From Flavobacteriaceae bacterium (GTDB taxonomy: Bacteria; Bacteroidota; Bacteroidia; Flavobacteriales; Flavobacteriaceae), in contig DAOUPU010000124.1 of assembly GCA_030625995.1 (NCBI GenBank), positions 1 to 7,278 on the forward strand: DNA of 7,278 bases, in the 5' to 3' direction. The stretch's first letter is position 1; each line of letters begins with the position of its first letter. Made by a program: the position numbers and the translations under genes. The notes beneath the pieces are model-generated. The model had not been told where the DNA came from, searched no databases, and was given only the letters and a program-made list of their open reading frames with translations. Below are positions 1 through 5,218 of this stretch, in pieces.

Positions 1-1
1 C

Positions 2-658
2 CCTGTTCCGAAATCCATTCTTTTAAGTATAGAGGAAGGATCAAAATTAACAGTAATATTTCCATTGGTCATTAAACCTATAAGAGGAAGAGGAAGTCAA
101 GGTGTTGAAGTGGTTTATACCAAGGAAGAACTGAGCAATGGAATTAAAGCACAAATTTCTGCGAAAATTTATGGCAGTAAAGTGATGGTCGAAGAGTTCT
201 TGCCGGGTAAAGAAATTACATTATCCATAATGCCACCTGGAAGCTATAGCTTTAAAAGTAAAATTGTTAATATGAAGAGTCATTGGGCTCTACCTCCTGT
301 TCATCGTTTTAATCATATTAATGAAATAGCTCCGTATAACGGGATTGTTGCAGTTGTTAATAATAGCAAGGTGTTATCGTATAATAAAATACAAAGCAAA
401 CAGATAAAAAAAATAGTTCGATACTGTGAGGCAGCGACGAGGTTAATTGGAGCAAAGGCACCCATTAGGATTGATTGCAGGCAAGATAAAAATGGCGAAT
501 ATTTTATTTTCGACGTGAATCTTAAGCCTAATATGACAGGTGCTTCCAGATCACATCGATCTGATCAGGACAGTTTGACCATGATTGCTGCGCGAGGAAT
601 TGGATGGGATTATCCCAAGCTGATAAAAAATATTTTATTACAATATTGGGAAATATAA
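2..658 (+). CDS. ATP-grasp domain protein, D-Ala-D-Ala ligase-like (5'-truncated by window edge)
   Basis: This is the C-terminal part of an ATP-grasp enzyme, a fold that uses ATP to make an acyl-phosphate and join a carboxylate to an amine or similar nucleophile. The frame is open from base 2. A possible TTG start at 65 falls inside the conserved strand FPLVIKPIRGRGSQGV, so it is not the real start. Numbering from that TTG codon, the visible motifs are the ATP-binding lysine and glycine-rich loop (K4, GRGSQG 8-13), the adenine-contacting strand MVEEFLPGKEI (41-51), the RIDCR strand (135-139) and the Mg-binding segment FDVNLKPNMTG (149-159, with D150, N152 and N156 as likely ligands). The tail with SDQDSL, AARGIGW and a final amphipathic helix resembles stand-alone Ddl-like ATP-grasp proteins. 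The catalytic half appears intact. The substrate cannot be told: a true D-Ala-D-Ala ligase usually ends its metal motif with EVNTxPG, which differs here. The gene converges with the efflux operon. Confidence 0.82.
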   Translation, partial: PVPKSILLSIEEGSKLTVIFPLVIKPIRGRGSQGVEVVYTKEELSNGIKAQISAKIYGSKVMVEEFLPGKEITLSIMPPGSYSFKSKIVNMKSHWALPPVHRFNHINEIAPYNGIVAVVNNSKVLSYNKIQSKQIKKIVRYCEAATRLIGAKAPIRIDCRQDKNGEYFIFDVNLKPNMTGASRSHRSDQDSLTMIAARGIGWDYPKLIKNILLQYWEI

Positions 659-673
659 AGTCACTTATTAAGC

Positions 674-700
674 CTTTGTTGGTGTTTTTCACCAACAAAG
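674..700. terminator. Perfect 11-bp hairpin between convergent genes, possible bidirectional terminator
   Basis: CTTTGTTGGTG (674-684) and CACCAACAAAG (690-700) are perfect inverted repeats around a five-T loop. The hairpin starts 15 bases after the stop of the ATP-grasp gene and lies 74 bases past the stop of the convergent adaptor gene. Neither strand has a clear T-run after the stem, so it is not a textbook intrinsic terminator. It could still end transcription or protect mRNA 3' ends from both sides. An outer repeat, TCACTT (661-666) with AAGTGA (698-703), partly competes with the inner stem. Confidence 0.5.
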
Positions 701-719
701 TGAAGTAGGTTCATTGGAG

Positions 720-746
720 CACTGATGGTGGAAAACATCAGCAGTG
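720..746 (-). terminator. Weaker imperfect hairpin downstream of the efflux operon
   Basis: CTGATG (722-727) pairs with CATCAG (736-741) around an eight-base loop. Further pairing of CACTG (720-724) with CAGTG (742-746) is possible in a shifted register. It lies about 30 bases past the stop of the adaptor gene on the minus strand, where an operon-end hairpin is expected. It has no following T-run, so its role is uncertain. Confidence 0.25.
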
Positions 747-774
747 GCAAAAACACAAAAATGACAAAATAGCC

Positions 775-1884
775 TTATGCACCATCCTGAGATTTGATGA
801 TATTCCAAACTTTTACATCATCCTCCAGAGTTAAGCCCTCTAATATTTCAACATTAATTCCATCGCTCACACCTAGTTTAACATCTTTTCTTTCAAATTC
901 TGCACCACCATTTTTTATTTCCACAAATGGATCTTTTGTTTCAGGATCAAATTGTACCAGGGCCTCTTTGATGGATATAACACTATCCACTCTTGCCAAA
1001 ATAATGGATGCATTGGCACTTAAACCTGCTCTGATAAAAGTAGTGTCTTGTTTTTTAAGTGTTCCTTTGATCTCAAATTGTACGGCCCCATTTTCTAATT
1101 CACCTTTTGGTGCGATATAATCCAGTATAGCTTCAAATTTCAGATTTTCAATGGCTCCAACCGTGATCTCGAGAGGTAAGCCTTCTTTTATTTTTCCAAC
1201 TTCCGATTCGTCAACTTTTCCTTCAAAGATCATTTTATCCACATCTGCAATAGCAGCAATAGTAGTGCCTTCATTAAAAGTGTTGCTCTCAATTACCTGA
1301 TTGCCAACTTCTACAGGCATATCTAAAACCATTCCAGATACAGTAGAACGGATGAGTGTATTGGCTGAATTACCCAGGCCTTGAGTTGATCCTGTTTTTA
1401 CAATATCATAATTTTGTCGGGCAGCATTATAAGCTTGCAATGCCTGTTGGTACTTCACGTCCGCTCGTTCAAGATCCTGTTTCGAAATAACACCTTTGTC
1501 AAATAAAGATTTTTGGCGTTTAAAATTACGTTCTTCATCGTCAACCGCAATTTTAGCTGTTTTGATAGAATTTTTTGCATTGTTCAACGCTGATAAATTG
1601 GGAACTACTCTGATTTTTGCGATCAGGTCGTTCGCTTGTAAAATGTCACCACCTTCCACATATATTTCTTCAATTACTCCTGAAATATTTGGTTTAATAA
1701 GTACTTCTTCTAATGGAATTATGCTGCCGGTAGCTACTGTTTTCCTTATGATGGTTTGTTTAGTGGGCTTTTGGGTTTTATAAACAACCGGGTCTTCTGC
1801 ATTTTTTACATATAAATAGTACATAGCTCCCGCAAAGGTTATTACTATGAATATTAAGATGAATATTGTTACTGATTTTTTCAT
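775..1884 (-). CDS. HlyD/MacA-family periplasmic adaptor (membrane fusion protein) of an ABC efflux system
   Basis: This is the adaptor that links an inner-membrane transporter to an outer-membrane channel. Reading its 369 residues in order, there is an N-terminal membrane anchor (about 5-26), the first lipoyl half with beta-barrel lead-in (about 48-92), and an alpha-hairpin coiled coil (about 96-165). Then come the second lipoyl half (STVSGMVLDMPVEVGNQV, 180-197), a beta-barrel (about 217-295) and a membrane-proximal domain to the C-terminus. The hairpin tip reads R123-x3-L127-x6-S134, which matches the RLS motif known to dock adaptors onto TolC-type channels. The length is typical for MacA-like adaptors. 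The ATG start is followed directly by the anchor. It lies 21 bases after the second permease stop, with an A/T-rich leader and no Shine-Dalgarno sequence. As the last gene of a three-gene operon with MacB-type permeases, it most likely belongs to an ABC-type rather than an RND-type pump, although automated names often say RND. The substrate is unknown. Confidence 0.9.
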   Translation of the reverse strand: MKKSVTIFILIFIVITFAGAMYYLYVKNAEDPVVYKTQKPTKQTIIRKTVATGSIIPLEEVLIKPNISGVIEEIYVEGGDILQANDLIAKIRVVPNLSALNNAKNSIKTAKIAVDDEERNFKRQKSLFDKGVISKQDLERADVKYQQALQAYNAARQNYDIVKTGSTQGLGNSANTLIRSTVSGMVLDMPVEVGNQVIESNTFNEGTTIAAIADVDKMIFEGKVDESEVGKIKEGLPLEITVGAIENLKFEAILDYIAPKGELENGAVQFEIKGTLKKQDTTFIRAGLSANASIILARVDSVISIKEALVQFDPETKDPFVEIKNGGAEFERKDVKLGVSDGINVEILEGLTLEDDVKVWNIIKSQDGA

Positions 1885-1905
1885 TAGTATATTTTTAAAT
1901 TATTT

Positions 1906-3165
1906 TTATTCTGTTCTTAAGGCATCTATTGGTCTAACTTTTACCGCATTTTGTGCCGGAATCAGACCTGCAATTAAACCGGAAACTATCAATATCGTTA
2001 ATGCTGATGTTATTACTGCCAGATCAACACTTGGATTAACAAACATATCTACCGGTCCAGCCCTTTCAAGACCATAATTGATGGCATAAATTGTTAATGC
2101 TCCGAATACGATGCCAGCCATTCCGGATATTATTGTTAAAAATACAGATTCAGTTAGTATTTGACTTCTAATATTGCCTGGAGAAGCGCCCAAAGCTCTT
2201 CTGATTCCAATTTCTTTTATTCGTTCTTTCACAACGATAAGCATGATATTGCTAACCCCAATAACTCCGGATAATAATACCAGGGCTCCAACAAAATATG
2301 CAATGACCTTTAATGCCAAAAATAAACTTTCCACTTTCCTGAACTGTTGGTATAAATCAAAATGACCAATTGCTCTTGTATCTTCGGGATGAATTTTATG
2401 ATTCTTCTTAACGATACTGAAAATTTGTTCTTTAATATCTGTAATTGGAGTGCCATCATTCGCGGTAATAGCCATCCATCCAACCCGGTCACCCATATTG
2501 AAGGCCTGAGAAAAAGATGTAAATGGTATATAAATTTCCTTTTGGGATTCTTCATTATTTCCTCCTGAGTTTTTTTTCTTATAAATGCCAACGACCATAA
2601 AGTTCACTCCTCTTATTTTAAGATAACTGCCAATTACAGTTTCTCCTAGATCATACAAGGTCGTTTTTACTCCTTCACCAATAACAGCAATTTTTCTTTT
2701 TTCGTTGATATCACCATAATTAACAAACCTTCCTTTAATTATCTCCATTGGCTCCTGCTGGATAATTTCAGGATAGTCTCCATAAACATTAAATGCTCCG
2801 GTATTTAATCCACGGATAACATTATTGGCTCCATTAAATCCCCCCAATTGGTTTCTTGGAGATATAAAACGCAATTCAGGAACATTTTCCCTGATATCGC
2901 TAACATCACCGGTACGATACCTGAATCGCCTCCCTTTTGCCATTCCCTCATACGATTTACTAACCGTCTGTGTCCACATGAACATAGTATTGGTAGCAAT
3001 ACCGCTAAAATCTTGCCTAATTCCATTTTCAAGACCTTTACCGGCAGCCAATAATAAGATAAGAATAAAGATGCCCCAAAAAACCCCAAAAGCAGTCAAT
3101 ACAGTCCTGAACCAGTTACTGGTTAAGACCTCCAATATTTCTTTCCATCGATCTTGATTAAACAT
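1906..3165 (-). CDS. MacB/FtsX-type ABC transporter permease, second of a tandem pair
   Basis: This is an inner-membrane permease subunit of the MacB (type VII ABC) class, 419 residues, without a fused ATPase. TM1 is at about 22-43, followed by a large periplasmic MacB_PCD domain (about 44-280). TM2 is at about 283-311, TM3 at about 335-362 and TM4 at about 380-404. Between TM2 and TM3 is the signature GVSNIMLIVVKER, then KEIGIRRALGASP (303-329). In MacB and LolCE this region carries the coupling helix that contacts the ATPase. The C-terminus ends in the usual PAQNAVKVRPIDALRTE. The ATG lies 10 bases past the upstream permease stop, so the two are co-transcribed. The first 40 residues match the upstream paralogue at 23 positions by my count, while the periplasmic domains differ far more. 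Family members export antibiotics, lipoproteins or peptides, or transmit mechanical force; which applies here cannot be told. Confidence 0.92.
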   Translation of the reverse strand: MFNQDRWKEILEVLTSNWFRTVLTAFGVFWGIFILILLLAAGKGLENGIRQDFSGIATNTMFMWTQTVSKSYEGMAKGRRFRYRTGDVSDIRENVPELRFISPRNQLGGFNGANNVIRGLNTGAFNVYGDYPEIIQQEPMEIIKGRFVNYGDINEKRKIAVIGEGVKTTLYDLGETVIGSYLKIRGVNFMVVGIYKKKNSGGNNEESQKEIYIPFTSFSQAFNMGDRVGWMAITANDGTPITDIKEQIFSIVKKNHKIHPEDTRAIGHFDLYQQFRKVESLFLALKVIAYFVGALVLLSGVIGVSNIMLIVVKERIKEIGIRRALGASPGNIRSQILTESVFLTIISGMAGIVFGALTIYAINYGLERAGPVDMFVNPSVDLAVITSALTILIVSGLIAGLIPAQNAVKVRPIDALRTE

Positions 3166-3175
3166 GATTTATTTT

Positions 3176-4429
3176 TTATTCATCTCTTAAGGCAATAATT
3201 GGTTTTATTTTTGCTGCCCTCCATGCAGGAAAAAAACCAGCCAAACCACCTGCTATTATTAATATAATAACCATGGTTACTGCTATGGAGAAATTCACCG
3301 ACGGATTTACTACATAATCTACTTCAACGTTTGGCCCGACTATTTCCAATAAAGCCATGCTAAATATAAGTCCCCCAAATCCAGCGAAAGCAGTAACAAA
3401 AATAGCTTCATGAAGAATCAATCCAATAATAGACCAGGGTTTTGCTCCAATGGCTTTCCTGATCCCTATTTCTTTTGTTCTTTCTTTTACAACGATGAGC
3501 ATGATATTACTAACCCCAACTACTCCTGCAATAATTGTACAAATACCCACAAACCAAAAAAAGAATGCGATACTGCTGGTTAAATTTTCAAATCTTTGTA
3601 CTTCATCCAGTCGATTATATACGTTAATTGCACCATCATCGTCTGGAGCAATAGTGTGCACCTGTTTTAAATATTGTTTAATTTCCGATGTGAGCCAATT
3701 GGAGGTTACCATTGTCTTACCAAAGTCATTATCCTGTTTAATTGTAAAACCTAGATTTGATACTCTATTGCCTCCGTTAAAAACACTTTGTGCGGTTGAG
3801 ACCGGGATAAAAACCCGATTCTCTTCTCTTTCTCCTGCAGGATCCGTATAGATTCCAATTATTTTAAAATTAATGCCGGATAACCTAAGATATTCACCTA
3901 AGGGGTCTTCAACATCTTTTATGAGTTCATGTTTAATTTTATTACTAATAACCACTACTTTGTTTTTTAAATTCAGATCGTTATAATTCAAAAAACGACC
4001 GGACAACATTTCCATCTTTTCTATGTACTGCATATCCGGGTCTACACCTCTCACTCCATAGCTGCCCGATTCTTTCTTGTAGTTCATGGTTCCATTTTCA
4101 AGACGAACCCAGAGCATTCTGGATTTATATTCCAGCCTGTCTTTAAAAAAGGTGGTTATATAATCATAATTGGCATTCTCTAATCTAATTCGTCTACCGG
4201 GATTAAGTCCTTTATATTCTTTTGTAGTTACTTGGGTCCAGATCCAAATTAAATTACTGGCATCTCCTTCAAACTCTTTGCTGATACCGTTCTGCATACC
4301 TTGTCCGAAACCCAGAAGGATAACTAGAATAAAAATACCCGATGCTACTGAAAGACCAGTGAGAAACGTCCGCAACTTATTTTTGTGGAGTGTTTCAAAA
4401 ATTTCTTGCCAGCGATCAAGATTAAACAT
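3176..4429 (-). CDS. MacB/FtsX-type ABC transporter permease, first of a tandem pair
   Basis: This is the first gene of the efflux operon, a 417-residue MacB-class permease with no nucleotide-binding domain. It begins MFNLDRWQEI, an amphipathic start just before TM1 (about 22-43). A periplasmic MacB_PCD domain follows (about 44-280), with GVRGVDPD at 125-132 and SGRFLNYND at 143-151, typical of the family. TM2 is at about 284-313, TM3 at about 337-362 and TM4 at about 380-402. The stretch from G302 to P331 holds GVSNIMLIVVKER and KEIGIRKAIGAKP, the region expected to contact the ATPase. It matches the downstream permease at 25 of 30 positions by my count. The likely functional unit is a heterodimer with the downstream paralogue, or two homodimers. 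No ATPase gene precedes it: upstream is a 228-bp intergenic region and then a divergent gene. The ATG start fits the alignment with its paralogue, whose protein also begins MFNxDRW. Confidence 0.92.
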   Translation of the reverse strand: MFNLDRWQEIFETLHKNKLRTFLTGLSVASGIFILVILLGFGQGMQNGISKEFEGDASNLIWIWTQVTTKEYKGLNPGRRIRLENANYDYITTFFKDRLEYKSRMLWVRLENGTMNYKKESGSYGVRGVDPDMQYIEKMEMLSGRFLNYNDLNLKNKVVVISNKIKHELIKDVEDPLGEYLRLSGINFKIIGIYTDPAGEREENRVFIPVSTAQSVFNGGNRVSNLGFTIKQDNDFGKTMVTSNWLTSEIKQYLKQVHTIAPDDDGAINVYNRLDEVQRFENLTSSIAFFFWFVGICTIIAGVVGVSNIMLIVVKERTKEIGIRKAIGAKPWSIIGLILHEAIFVTAFAGFGGLIFSMALLEIVGPNVEVDYVVNPSVNFSIAVTMVIILIIAGGLAGFFPAWRAAKIKPIIALRDE

Positions 4430-4657
4430 TTGAAGGAAATATTTTTTAGGTTATTATTGTAATTTTACTATTCTAATAGACGTTATGCTACTATGGTTTG
4501 TTACGGTAAATTTAGAAAATTACTGAAAAAATTATGTTAGCATTTTGTTAATTGAGAGAAAAATTTTCAAAAACCATCTAAGAAGATTTAATATATTCAA
4601 ATAGACCAAATAATTATATTTTAGTATAAATTTGATGCTAATTGTAATATTGACCGA
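4430..4657. other. AT-rich divergent intergenic region between the efflux operon and the metalloprotease gene
   Basis: These 228 bases separate two divergent starts and should hold both promoters. The region is very A/T-rich and I see no credible small gene, RNA gene or strong inverted repeat in it. On the plus strand there is one candidate Bacteroidota -7 element near its right end. On the minus strand I looked for the complementary pattern (CAAAnnTA read on the plus strand) and found none, so the efflux promoter cannot be placed. Confidence 0.5.
4627..4634 (+). promoter_or_regulatory. Candidate Bacteroidota -7 promoter element
   Basis: TAAATTTG fits the TAnnTTTG -7 consensus known for the main sigma factor of Bacteroidota. 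It ends 23 bases before the ATG of the metalloprotease gene, which would give a short leader. No TTTG -33 box is visible at the expected distance upstream, so the support is one half-site in an A/T-rich background. Confidence 0.3.
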
Positions 4658-5212
4658 ATGCAACATATTACCTTGATCTTTTTAGTAATAGTATTTCATC
4701 AAAGTTCTGTTGGTCAGGATATTGTATTCGAAAATAATGAGGAAAATGAAATTGAATGGCGGAAGCAAAGAAAATTAACATGGGAAGACTTTAAAGGGAT
4801 CCCACCTTCGATTACTGAAACCAATGCTTCGGCAAATACAAATTGTGGATTTGATGTCTCTGCAGAAAGTAATGGTAGAAAAGAATTAATAGCAGTTAGG
4901 ATCAAAAACATATTTTACTGCGATAAGAGTTGGGTGAGAATAGACAAAAGGAATAGGTTGGACCTGTTAGTGCACGAGCAAGCTCATTTTGATCTGTGTG
5001 AAGTATACGCAAGAAAATTAAGAAAAAGAGTTATAGATTCTAACTATAAGTTAGACATGGATCAAGCTATTTTCGAAGTTTTTGATGCTTTTAAACAAAG
5101 GCAAAAATTATACGACCAAGAAACAAATCATAGTAGAAATAAAGAAGAACAGTTAGAGTGGTTACAGATAATAGCCAGTGAACTTTTAGAACTTGAAAAT
5201 TATAGCTATTAA
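4658..5212 (+). CDS. Secreted DUF922-like putative zinc metalloprotease (HExxH)
   Basis: This is a 184-residue exported protein. A short signal peptide runs from residue 1 to about 19, with a hydrophobic core ITLIFLVIVF and likely cleavage at SVG|Q, leaving an N-terminal glutamine. The mature part carries LTWEDFKGIPP (40-50), a conserved feature near the start of DUF922-type proteins. Later comes HEQAHFDLCEVYARKLR (106-122), where H106, E107 and H110 form the HExxH zinc site and E115 is a possible third ligand. Three cysteines (C63, C88, C114) could allow one disulfide. The C-terminus (about 130-180) is charged and helical. The family is annotated as a predicted secreted Zn-dependent protease of unknown function, so hydrolysis is inferred from the motif only. 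The ATG is supported by the signal peptide directly after it and an in-frame stop at 4622-4624. It is monocistronic, divergent from the efflux operon, and converges with the MscS gene, whose stop lies 6 bases away. Confidence 0.8.
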   Translation: MQHITLIFLVIVFHQSSVGQDIVFENNEENEIEWRKQRKLTWEDFKGIPPSITETNASANTNCGFDVSAESNGRKELIAVRIKNIFYCDKSWVRIDKRNRLDLLVHEQAHFDLCEVYARKLRKRVIDSNYKLDMDQAIFEVFDAFKQRQKLYDQETNHSRNKEEQLEWLQIIASELLELENYSY

Positions 5213-5218
5213 CGGTAT

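Noticed and set aside
65..67. TTG as start codon of the ATP-grasp gene
   Set aside because: The frame is open to the window edge, and the codon lies inside the conserved strand before the ATP-binding lysine. An enzyme starting here would lack its N-terminal half.
794..1120. Open frame of 108 codons on the plus strand
   Set aside because: It is antisense to the adaptor gene. Its serine- and threonine-rich composition is what an antisense reading of that gene would give.
2310..2591. Open frame of 93 codons on the minus strand
   Set aside because: It lies wholly within the second permease gene in another frame and has low-complexity composition with no family motif.
3450..3851. Open frame of 133 codons on the plus strand
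   Set aside because: It is antisense to the first permease gene, whose family signatures in that region are clear, and it has no recognisable domain.
4496..4514. TTTG followed by TAAATTTA as a possible plus-strand promoter
   Set aside because: The two boxes are only about six bases apart, far less than the roughly 19-23 expected, and the second lacks the final G.
5213..5218. Possible terminator between the metalloprotease and MscS genes
   Set aside because: Only six bases separate the stop codons, and I see no convincing inverted repeat across the junction.
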